This document shows, piece after piece, positions 34,321-42,595 of a stretch of DNA of 42,595 nt. Positions within the stretch are counted from its first letter, which is position 1, and the number at the start of each line of letters is the position of its first letter. The translations under genes and the position numbers were made by a program. This DNA is from Caldilineaceae bacterium (GTDB lineage Bacteria > Chloroflexota > Anaerolineae > Caldilineales > Caldilineaceae): positions 1 to 42,595 of the forward strand of contig JALSIX010000069.1 of assembly GCA_026989655.1 (NCBI GenBank). The letters are read 5' to 3'. The notes below the pieces were generated by a model. That model searched no databases. It was not told the DNA's origin and saw nothing but the letters and a program-made list of their open reading frames with translations.

Positions 34321-36300
34321 ATGAACGTCACCGACGAGATCAAAGCCCGCATCGACATCGTCGACTTCATCTCCCGCTACGTTCCGCTCCAGCGATCCGG
34401 ACGCCTGTACCGGGCCCTGTGCCCGTTCCACCAGGAGCGTACGCCCAGCTTCATCGTCTTCCCCGAACGGCGGACCTGGCGTTGCTTCGGAGCCTGTGGC
34501 ACAGGGGGCGACATCTTCGACTTCCTGATGCGCCGGGAGAACCTGGTCTTCCGGGAGGCCCTGGAGCTGTTGGCTCGGGAGGCTGGCGTGGCGCTCCGTC
34601 CCCCCGGGGGAGGTACAGCCCACAGCCAGCGGGAACTCCTCTACGAGATCAACGCGGGCGCGGCCCGATATTTCCGGGAGATCCTCCAGCGACATCCCGC
34701 TGCCCAGGCTGCTCGGAGCTACCTGGCCCGCCGCGGCGTGGACGAGGCCACCGCAGAGGCCTTCCAGCTGGGCTACGCGCTGCCCTCCTGGGAGCACCTC
34801 CAGGAACACCTGATGGGCCAGGGCTACTCCGTGGCGCAGCTCCTGCAGGCGGGGTTGGTCAAACACCAGGAGGAGCGGGACAGCTACTACGACACCTTTC
34901 GCGGGCGGCTGATCTTCCCCATCCACGACTACCGGGGCCGGGTCATCGGCTTCGCGGGTCGGGTGTTGGACGACTCGGTGCCCAAGTACCTGAACATCCC
35001 AGAGACCCTGCTCTTCCGCAAGTCCCGGGTGGTCTACGGCCTGGACAAGGCCCACCGGGCCATTCGGGCCGCGGAAGAGGCCGTCATCGTGGAGGGGTAC
35101 ATGGATGTCATCGCCGCCCACCAGCATGGTTGCCACAATGTGGTGGCCTGCATGGGCACCGCGGTGACCGCAGAACAGCTTCGACTGTTGCAGCGATACG
35201 CCCGCCGCTTCATCCTGGCGCTGGATGCCGACACCGCCGGCCAGCAGGCCACCCTGCGGGCCCTGCACCAGGCCCGCCAGGCCCTGGCCCGACAGCCCTT
35301 CCCCGGGGTACGGGCGGGGGGAGGGATCCAGACGACACCCCGATTGGCCGCGGAACTGCGGGTGGCCACCCTGCCCCCGGGCCAGGATCCGGACGACATC
35401 CTCCGCCAAAACCCGCAACAATGGGCCGGGTTGATTCAGAACGCCCAGCCCCTGGTCGATTACTATATGGACGTGGTGGCCCGCCAGTACGACCTGACCA
35501 CCGCGCAGGGCAAGAGCCAGGCGGTCACCGAGGTCGTGGCCCTCATCGCAGAGCTGGGCGATGCGCTGGAGCGCGACCACTACATCCAGCGGTTGAGCCG
35601 TCTGGTCCACGTGTCCGAGGAGATCATCGAACAACAGGTTGGCGCCCGGATCCGGGCGCTGCGTCTGGCCTCTCGGCATCGCGGCTCCGGCGCCCCTGGC
35701 GCCCAGCGGGAAGAGGCAGACAGGGGCCGGTCGAACGGAGCCGCTCCGGGCGCGGCCCTCCACCGCCTCCTGGAGCCCACGGCCCTCCAGGAGCGGTTCC
35801 TCATGGCCCACCTGTTGCGGGAGCCCTATCTGCTCATCTGGTTGGCCGAGGCCGTGGAGGCCTACGAGCTGGCCCCGCTGGATCCGGCCGATCTCCGCAG
35901 GATCGAGTACAAGGAGATCCTGCGTGGGCTCAAGCGTTTCCTGGCCAGCGACGAACCCTGGGCCCTGGACCATTTCCAGGACACCCTGAGCCCAGAGCTC
36001 CACCCCACCTTGGCCGACCTGGTGGTCTACGCCGAGCAGTTGCCCGACTCCACCCTGCCGGAGATGCAGGTGGCCGTGTTGAAGACCCTGTTGCGCATCC
36101 GCATGCTGCGCCTGCGGGAGGAGCTCCAGACCCTGCAGTTCCTGTTGGAGGAGGCCCAGGAGGGTCAGGCCTTCCAGGATCTCTCGGCGGCCATCAACAC
36201 CATTCGGCGCGATCGCCATCACCTGGAACGGGTGTTCTCTCGGGTGAGCCGAACCCTTTCCCCCCCCGACCCCGGAGGGACCGGGGCGGCCCTTCCCTGA
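34321..36300 (+). CDS. dnaG: DNA primase
   Basis: Makes RNA primers for DNA replication, 659 residues. The N-terminal zinc-binding domain has Cys34, His37, Cys55 and Cys59 ([11 protein letters not shown], then [10 protein letters not shown]). The last pair is spaced CX3C rather than the common CX2C. The RNA polymerase core and TOPRIM domain follow, with [12 protein letters not shown] (about 255), GTAVT and ALDADTAG (about 300). After residue ~450 comes a variable C-terminal domain that would contact the replicative helicase. rpoD begins 20 bases downstream, the classic dnaG-rpoD arrangement, although no rpsU is present upstream. Confidence 0.97.
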   Translation: MNVTDEIKARIDIVDFISRYVPLQRSGRLYRALCPFHQERTPSFIVFPERRTWRCFGACGTGGDIFDFLMRRENLVFREALELLAREAGVALRPPGGGTAHSQRELLYEINAGAARYFREILQRHPAAQAARSYLARRGVDEATAEAFQLGYALPSWEHLQEHLMGQGYSVAQLLQAGLVKHQEERDSYYDTFRGRLIFPIHDYRGRVIGFAGRVLDDSVPKYLNIPETLLFRKSRVVYGLDKAHRAIRAAEEAVIVEGYMDVIAAHQHGCHNVVACMGTAVTAEQLRLLQRYARRFILALDADTAGQQATLRALHQARQALARQPFPGVRAGGGIQTTPRLAAELRVATLPPGQDPDDILRQNPQQWAGLIQNAQPLVDYYMDVVARQYDLTTAQGKSQAVTEVVALIAELGDALERDHYIQRLSRLVHVSEEIIEQQVGARIRALRLASRHRGSGAPGAQREEADRGRSNGAAPGAALHRLLEPTALQERFLMAHLLREPYLLIWLAEAVEAYELAPLDPADLRRIEYKEILRGLKRFLASDEPWALDHFQDTLSPELHPTLADLVVYAEQLPDSTLPEMQVAVLKTLLRIRMLRLREELQTLQFLLEEAQEGQAFQDLSAAINTIRRDRHHLERVFSRVSRTLSPPDPGGTGAALP

Positions 36301-36320
36301 GATCGAGGTTGAAAGGACCC

Positions 36321-37616
<1,296 letters not shown>

Positions 37617-37640
37617 GCCCGGGAAGGAGGTCCAGGGATT

Positions 37641-37668
37641 TTGACATTTCCCCCTTCCCGAGTATACT
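37641..37668 (+). promoter_or_regulatory. tRNA-Asn promoter
   Basis: TTGACA (37641-37646), 16-bp spacer, TATACT (37663-37668). It lies within an imperfect dyad (CGGGAAGG at 37620-37627 with CCTTCCCG at 37653-37660) that could also serve as the rpoD terminator. Confidence 0.8.
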
Positions 37669-37689
37669 GAAAGGGAACATCGTTCCGCG

Positions 37690-37766
<77 letters not shown>

Positions 37767-38091
37767 GAAGAGCGCCTCACGGCGCTCTTTTGTTTTGTCC
37801 CGGTCCCGCGTCTCCCCTGTCCCCTCCACAGCCGCCGTCTCCTCCGACCTCCCGATAAACGCACCGAGGCCCTCCGGCGCCCCGGCTTGGACGCCGATGC
37901 AGGGCCCTGGGTAGGCTCGCCTACGGTACGCCGGGGCCACCCTCTCGTATCCTGTCCCCAGGGCCGTCGGACCGCGCGCGGCCGCAGGGTGGGTGGCCCG
38001 GCCGGCCCGATGCCGTCGCGGGCTCGGTGATCGAGCGTGCCGCGGCGATCCCCGTATCGACCATCGACCTGGAGCCGAGGAGCGAGTCCCC
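37767..38091. other. Gap between tRNA-Asn and DUF3179 gene
   Basis: Apart from the tRNA terminator I see no gene here. A weak -10-like TATCCT occurs near 37949, but no matching -35 is convincing. The region is GC-rich and without repeats. Confidence 0.5.
37769..37798 (+). terminator. Intrinsic terminator after tRNA-Asn
   Basis: An 8-bp perfect stem (AGAGCGCC with GGCGCTCT, TCAC loop) is followed by TTTGTTTTG. It is the clearest rho-independent terminator in the window. Confidence 0.93.
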
Positions 38092-39393
38092 ATGTCCCTT
38101 CTCCCCTTCTCCCCACCCCGCGGGCTGTGGGCCCTGGTGTTCGCCGTGTGGGTCCTGGGGGCCTGCGTGGCATCCACCCCCTCGGGGGAGCCGATCCCCG
38201 GGAGGGCGTCTGCCCTGGAAGCCGCCCCGCCCGGCCCGCCAGCCCCCGAGCGGAGCGCATCCGCCCGGGGGCTGGACGCGACGGCCGACGTGGTGTCCCT
38301 GGGGGTGCCCCAGGCCAGCCCTCGTCTGGTGGAGGACGACACACCGCCGCCCTTCAGCACGGATGGCTGGCAGACGGACTTCACCAAGCGCAGCGTCCCC
38401 TGGGAGGAGATCGTCTCCGGCGGCGTTCCCAAGGACGGCATACCCGCCATCGATGCCCCTCAGTTCGAGAGCGTCCAGGTCGCTGGCGAGTGGCTGGAGG
38501 ATCCGGATCCCCTGATCCTCTTCGAGCACGGGGACACGGTCCGGGCCTATCCCCTGGCCATCCTCATCTGGCACGAGATCGTCAACGACCAGGTGGGCGA
38601 TCTCCCCATTGCGGTGACCTTCTGCCCTCTCTGCAACGCGAGCATTGTCTTCGAGCGCCGCCTGGACGACACGATCCTGGATTTCGGCACCACAGGCAAC
38701 CTCCGCCACAGCGATCTCATCATGTACGATCGGCAGACCGAGAGCTGGTGGCAGCAGCTCACCGGCGAGGCCATCGTGGGCACCTTCACCGGCCGACAGC
38801 TCCGTTTCCTGCCCAGCCAGGTCATTTCCTGGAGGGACTTTCGGGCTCGGTTCCCCGATGGCCAGGTGTTGGCTCGGCCCCAGCGCAACGGTCGGTTCCT
38901 GCGCAGCTATGGGCGCAACCCCTACATCGGCTACGACAGCTCCGACCAGCCCTTCCTCTTCCTGGGCAAGCCCGATCCGCGGCTTCCTGCCACGGAACGG
39001 GTGTTGGGCCTGACCACCAAGACCAGAGCCCGGGCCTATCCCTTCTCCCTTCTGGCCCAGACCCGGGTTCTCCACGACGAGTTCGACGACATTCCCCTGG
39101 TGATCTTCCACAGCCCCGGCATGGCCAGCGCGTTGGACACCGCCCGAATCAGCACGGGCCAAGACATCGGCAGCGTGGCGGTCTACGATCGGCGTCTGGC
39201 GGATCGGGTGCTCACCTTCCGGCCCGACGGCGAGGAGCACTTCGTGGACGAGCAGACAGGGACCCGGTGGAACATCCTGGGCGAAGCGGTGGCAGGTCCG
39301 CTGCAGGGGAAGCAGTTGACGCCCATCCTCCACTTCGACCACTTCTGGTTCGCCTGGGCCGCCTTCTTCCCCGACACAGAGCTCTATCCATGA
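38092..39393 (+). CDS. DUF3179 domain lipoprotein
   Basis: A 433-residue exported protein. A lipoprotein signal ends VLGACV (Cys around residue 25), then a Pro/Ala-rich linker to about residue 65. The remainder is a DUF3179 domain: RAYPLAILIWHEIVND, the hallmark VTFCPLCNASIVFER with a CX2C pair, TGNLRHSDLIMYDR, SWWQQLTGEAIVG, and a C-terminal HFWFAWAAFFPDT. The biochemical role of this widespread bacterial and archaeal family is not established to my knowledge; the Cys pair suggests metal or redox function. GAGGAG lies 10 bases before the ATG. It converges on the next gene with a shared terminator hairpin. Confidence 0.88.
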   Translation: MSLLPFSPPRGLWALVFAVWVLGACVASTPSGEPIPGRASALEAAPPGPPAPERSASARGLDATADVVSLGVPQASPRLVEDDTPPPFSTDGWQTDFTKRSVPWEEIVSGGVPKDGIPAIDAPQFESVQVAGEWLEDPDPLILFEHGDTVRAYPLAILIWHEIVNDQVGDLPIAVTFCPLCNASIVFERRLDDTILDFGTTGNLRHSDLIMYDRQTESWWQQLTGEAIVGTFTGRQLRFLPSQVISWRDFRARFPDGQVLARPQRNGRFLRSYGRNPYIGYDSSDQPFLFLGKPDPRLPATERVLGLTTKTRARAYPFSLLAQTRVLHDEFDDIPLVIFHSPGMASALDTARISTGQDIGSVAVYDRRLADRVLTFRPDGEEHFVDEQTGTRWNILGEAVAGPLQGKQLTPILHFDHFWFAWAAFFPDTELYP

Positions 39394-39408
39394 GGAGCCG
39401 GAGCACAG

Positions 39409-39456
39409 GCCCTCGGTCCCGCCATGGCGGGGCAAGGCCGTTCCGGGACCGAGGGC
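39409..39456. terminator. Bidirectional terminator hairpin
   Basis: A perfect 13-bp inverted repeat (39409-39421 with 39444-39456) lies between two converging stop codons. Its symmetry would serve both strands, though neither side has a T-tract. Confidence 0.6.
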
Positions 39457-39481
39457 TGGAGGCACCGGAGACGGCTTCCCC

Positions 39482-40252
39482 TCAATACTGCCAGCAGCTT
39501 CCGGCCAGGGGAAGGGGCTCCATCTGCACGGGCGTGACCCCAACCCGGTCCAGGGTGATGCGATAGCGCTGCCAGGGGATGTAGAAGTAGGTGTAGCCCC
39601 GGAGACAGACCTGGGCCTGGGGTTGGCCGATGCCCTGCAACACCGCCGGCACCTGGATGGGGATCCAGCGGACATCCTCCAGGGCCAGTCGCTGGACCCA
39701 GAGTCCGGTGATCCGATAGGTGACCTCGGCCACCCGTTGCGCGTTGACGGCCACCCGCAGGGCCTCGCCCTGGACCGGTGGCTGGGGGGGCGGGGCAAAA
39801 CGGGGCAGCAGGGCCCAGGGCAGCAGCACCGCGAGGAACAGGAACAGGGCCTTGCCCCGCAGGGTTCGCCGGGGCAGGTCCACGGCCAGGGCCAGAAAGC
39901 GCCAGGCCACGCTGGAGCCCAGGACGGCCAGCCAGAGGAGCTCCATGTTGAGCAGGAAGTCCCCCAGGAAGATCCGGGATCGCTCCCCTCCGGGTCCGAG
40001 CTGGCCAAAGGGAAGGGGATAGCCAAGCTGGCCCGGACAGATCTCCTCGACACAACCCACCAGACGTGGTGGCAGCACGAAGAGGTACGCGCTGCCCAGG
40101 GCCAGCAGGGCACTGGCCAGGAGGCTGCCGGCCAGGACCCCGTACCAGGAAGGGCTCTGCTCCCGCCACCAGAGGACCATCAGCACCCCCAGGGCCAGGC
40201 CGATGCCGGCGAAGAGCTGATCCGTGCGATCGCTGAAGTAGAACCAGGTCAT
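39482..40252 (-). CDS. Membrane protein with C-terminal extracytoplasmic domain, unknown
   Basis: A 256-residue protein that I do not recognise. It has four or five hydrophobic segments in residues ~10-165, with a loop containing VGCVEEICPGQLG between the second and third. The last ~100 residues are soluble and beta-rich (EALRVAVNAQRVAEVTYRITGLWVQRL, then CLRGYTYFYIPWQRYRITLDRVGVTPVQMEPL, ending GSCWQY). The conserved-looking paired cysteines suggest an outward-facing, disulfide-bonded domain. GGAGG precedes the ATG at 40252. It lies 52 bases after the large SH3-domain gene on the same strand, so the two are probably cotranscribed. Confidence 0.6.
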   Translation of the reverse strand: MTWFYFSDRTDQLFAGIGLALGVLMVLWWREQSPSWYGVLAGSLLASALLALGSAYLFVLPPRLVGCVEEICPGQLGYPLPFGQLGPGGERSRIFLGDFLLNMELLWLAVLGSSVAWRFLALAVDLPRRTLRGKALFLFLAVLLPWALLPRFAPPPQPPVQGEALRVAVNAQRVAEVTYRITGLWVQRLALEDVRWIPIQVPAVLQGIGQPQAQVCLRGYTYFYIPWQRYRITLDRVGVTPVQMEPLPLAGSCWQY

Positions 40253-40304
40253 GGGGACTCCCTCCTGCCACCCTCCGGGGAGGGTCGGGCTCCCTGGCCC
40301 CTGT

Positions 40305-42595
40305 TCATGGCCCTTGGATCTCCACCGGTGCCGCGGGCATCTGCCAGCACACGTAGGCCCGATCCAGGGAGAGGGGCAACGACGCCACCAGGGACGGCGC
40401 GCCCCGGCCGTCCCACCGTCCCAGGGTGGGGCGTTCCTCTGGGCGCTGGGCCAGGACCAGGACCGCCCGGTCCTGGGCACAGCCGACGAAGTCCAGCACC
40501 TGGGAGCCCAGGGGGAAGAGGTAGCTGTGGGCTCGGGGCTCGTCGTCCTCCAGGTCCACCTGGACCAGCCCGAAGCGCGTCAGGGTGAAGGGGCTTTCCG
40601 GGCCGAAGCGGCTGCGGGCCAACACCAGGGTGCGTCCGTCCCGCCAGACCAGTTGCGGGGCCAGGAATTCGAAGCGGGTCTCGACCGCGTAGACCCCCCG
40701 GGCCGCTCCTCGCGCCAGGAAGGGCCGCACCCAGAGCCGGTTGGCCGGACGCACGAACGCGGTGGTCAGGCTGGGGAGACCGGCGTCGTAGGAGAAGTAG
40801 GCCACCTCCTGGAAGTCCGGGCCGAGTACCAGGGGGCTCCGGTAGCTGTCCGGTGCCAGGAAGGGCTCCGGCGTCAGAGGTGCCCGGAGCCGGGGACGGC
40901 CGAGTCGGAGCCGGAACGCGCCGGTATGGGCCCGCTGTTCCGTTGGGCTCTCCGTGTCCACCAGGAGCACGACACCTTCCTGGGTGGTCACGGCCGCGAT
41001 CAGGGTAGGAGTCCGAGACGTCTGGGCCTCTGTGGCCAGTTCCGTTCGACGCCCGACCCCCCGCAGGTAGATGCGGTTGGTGGTTGGATCGTACTGCCAG
41101 AGGAACCAACGGTCCACTTCCGGTGGAATGGGGACCTCCAGCCACCATAGGTTGCCCAGGTTGTCGCCCACAACCCCCTGGAGCGCGTGGAAGGGACGAG
41201 TCGAGATCTCCAGCCAGGCCCCATCCTCTCGGACATAGGCGAAGCGCTGGTGTCCATGCTTGGGGTTGATGGCCTCCACCAGGATGCCCCCCGCCCCGCC
41301 GGACACCGGACGGACCCGTTGTCCCTGGAGCGGCAGGAGAAGCAGACGGCCATCGGTCCGCAACAGGTATAGGGTGGCCGCGTCCCGCCGACCGAGGAGC
41401 GCCAGGCGTTGGCCCGGTTCCCCCCATCGGGCCAGCCGCTCCAGCCGGGCCCGCTCTATCTCCGGAAGGGCCACCACTCGGATCCGGGCAGCCACCCGGA
41501 TCTCCGGCTCGGCGGACCCTTCCCGAGGGAGGACCCGGACCTGGGTGCCGGGCCACAACAGGGTCGGAGGCAGGGCGATCCAGCGTCCCTCCGGATCGCC
41601 CAGGAGACCGCTCCAGATCTGGACCGTGCTCTCCTGGATGTCCAGCCGGCCCTCGAGCCGGTCGCCCCGTCGAGCGGGCAGGGGCTGGGACACCGAGGCC
41701 GGGATCGAGCTGCCCAGAATGGTCCACGGCTCCTCCTGGGCTTGGATCGGTGGGACGGTCGGCCCCCCTCTCCATCCGATCTCCCGGGGAGGCACCTGTG
41801 GCGGGGGCGGCGGTGTCCGGGTGGGCACGGCCATGGGTGTGTTCGCCGGGCGGGGGGACGGGGTTGGGGCGGGCGCAGGTGTCGCGGGCCTGGCGCCCGC
41901 AGCAGGGGGGGTGCGCACAAGCCCCTGCTCGTCGAAACGGGGCAGTTCCTCGGGGTTTCCCTCCAGCTCCAGCAACTGCAGCGCCATCCAGCCCTGCAGG
42001 CCGTTCCACTCATTCCGCTCGTCGGTCACCCGGATGCGGCCCCAGGTGGCACTGGCGTTGATCCCGGTGACCCGGAGGCGGGTTCCTCCCGGCAGCCGGG
42101 CCAGGATCTCCGCGTCGGTGTTGGGCGCGGCCCGGACCCGTGCGGGGAAGAGGACCACTGTGGCCGTGATGAAGGGCCCTTGATCGATGGCCGGGGCCAC
42201 CTGGGTAGCCGTCACCGGTGTGGAGACCTGGACGGAGACCGCGGTGGCCGTGGGTGTGTTGGTGGCTGTCGCGGTGGCGGTCTCCGTGGCCGTGGCGGTG
42301 GGCCTGCGGGTGGGCTCCCCGGTGTCCGTGGGGGTGGGCATCGGGGTAGCCGTGTCCGTCGTCGTGGCCGTGGGCGTTGCGGTGGGTGTGGCCGTGGGCG
42401 TGGGCGTTGCGGTGGGCGTGGCCGTGGGCGTGGGCGTTGCGGTGGCCGTGGCGGTAGCTGTATCCGGTGCCAGGGGGATACCGGTCTCTGCCGCTGCCAC
42501 GGGACCGGGGCTCGGGGTCCGCGGGGGCGGAGTCGTCCTCTCCGGGGTGCTGGGAGCCTGGGCCAGGGGGGCGGTGGCCGTGGCCGGGCGATCGG
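40305..42595 (-). CDS. Large secreted SH3-domain protein with Thr/Pro repeats, N-terminus off window
   Basis: At least 763 codons. The frame stays open to the right edge, so the start and presumably a signal peptide lie outside the window. The visible order starts with a Thr/Pro/Ala-rich stretch with decapeptide repeats (about 42364-42452). A bacterial SH3 domain follows (VLFPARVRAAPNTDAEILARLPGGTRLRVTG, then GLQGWMALQLLEL). After a second Pro-rich linker there are about 480 residues with repeated strand-like Trp/Leu motifs (TLYLLRTDGRLLLLPL, LWWLEVPIPP, FLWQYDPTTNRIYLRG), suggestive of a beta-propeller. Such linkers and SH3 domains are common in Chloroflexota surface proteins that bind the cell wall. 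Exact function is unknown. Confidence 0.75.
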   Translation of the reverse strand, partial: DRPATATAPLAQAPSTPERTTPPPRTPSPGPVAAAETGIPLAPDTATATATATPTPTATPTATPTPTATPTATPTATTTDTATPMPTPTDTGEPTRRPTATATETATATATNTPTATAVSVQVSTPVTATQVAPAIDQGPFITATVVLFPARVRAAPNTDAEILARLPGGTRLRVTGINASATWGRIRVTDERNEWNGLQGWMALQLLELEGNPEELPRFDEQGLVRTPPAAGARPATPAPAPTPSPRPANTPMAVPTRTPPPPPQVPPREIGWRGGPTVPPIQAQEEPWTILGSSIPASVSQPLPARRGDRLEGRLDIQESTVQIWSGLLGDPEGRWIALPPTLLWPGTQVRVLPREGSAEPEIRVAARIRVVALPEIERARLERLARWGEPGQRLALLGRRDAATLYLLRTDGRLLLLPLQGQRVRPVSGGAGGILVEAINPKHGHQRFAYVREDGAWLEISTRPFHALQGVVGDNLGNLWWLEVPIPPEVDRWFLWQYDPTTNRIYLRGVGRRTELATEAQTSRTPTLIAAVTTQEGVVLLVDTESPTEQRAHTGAFRLRLGRPRLRAPLTPEPFLAPDSYRSPLVLGPDFQEVAYFSYDAGLPSLTTAFVRPANRLWVRPFLARGAARGVYAVETRFEFLAPQLVWRDGRTLVLARSRFGPESPFTLTRFGLVQVDLEDDEPRAHSYLFPLGSQVLDFVGCAQDRAVLVLAQRPEERPTLGRWDGRGAPSLVASLPLSLDRAYVCWQMPAAPVEIQGP
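42364..42452. repeat. 30-bp tandem repeat encoding a Thr/Pro linker
   Basis: The element TGGGCGTTGC recurs at exactly 30-bp intervals (42371, 42401, 42431) within near-identical surroundings. It encodes 10-residue units of the ATPTPTATPT type on the minus strand. Confidence 0.75.

Noticed and set aside
42240-42470. Possible CRISPR array or satellite repeat
   Set aside because: The repeats are contiguous, lack unique spacers and lie in frame in a coding sequence giving Thr/Pro units.

Overview
The window is about 42.6 kb of very GC-rich DNA (G/C third positions dominate throughout). It looks like the chromosome of a thermophilic or moderately thermophilic Chloroflexota bacterium. The clues are Thr-Pro-Ala-Thr repeat linkers in a secreted SH3 protein, several Opp/Dpp-type ABC operons with large lipoprotein receptors, a dnaG-rpoD pair, a bactofilin, and envelope proteins that are lipoproteins rather than outer-membrane proteins. 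The taxonomic placement is inference. No insertion sequences, phage genes, integrases or CRISPR arrays were seen, so this reads as ordinary chromosome with an accessory metal-handling section on the left.

Bases 1-15669, metal section. A CopB-type (CPH) P-type ATPase runs in from the left edge. After an interposed peptide-type ABC operon (2380-6191) come a small secreted His/Met-rich protein and an NfeD-like protein. Facing these on the minus strand are two operons. The first is MerR regulator, CcdA-like membrane protein and a heavy-metal P-type ATPase with an unusual YPC membrane motif, read from a textbook MerR-type promoter (consensus -35 and -10 boxes, 19-bp spacer, perfect dyad). The second is SHOCT-domain membrane protein, c-type cytochrome lipoprotein, response regulator, sensor kinase, MFS transporter and a four-helix membrane protein. 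The kinase sensor domain, the cytochrome lipoprotein, the SHOCT protein and the small secreted protein all carry Met/Gly-rich stretches. An 11-bp-phased TTCACAT-type repeat occurs both in front of the six-gene operon and in front of the secreted protein. I read this as an envelope monovalent copper/silver response regulon alongside a separate, probably divalent-metal, MerR regulon.

Bases 15908-28328, transport section. Two further Opp/Dpp-type systems lie head to tail. The first has an 869-residue receptor whose conserved blocks occur in circularly permuted order followed by an Ig-like tail, a permease with a large extracytoplasmic insert, and the only ATPase pair (OppD/OppF-like) in the window. 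The second has a receptor and two permeases but no ATPase. In all three ABC operons a strong stem-loop separates the receptor gene from the first permease gene.

Bases 28355-42595, mixed housekeeping. This stretch holds a NUDIX hydrolase, a two-domain Lrp-effector-like protein without HTH, a PEP-utilising-enzyme relative lacking its catalytic histidine, a bactofilin, a metallophosphoesterase lipoprotein, an SCP2-like protein, dnaG and rpoD, tRNA-Asn with promoter and terminator, a DUF3179 lipoprotein, a membrane protein and a large SH3/propeller-like secreted protein running off the right edge. Several sigma-70 consensus promoters (TTGACA/TATAAT with 17-bp spacers) are visible, consistent with the encoded RpoD.
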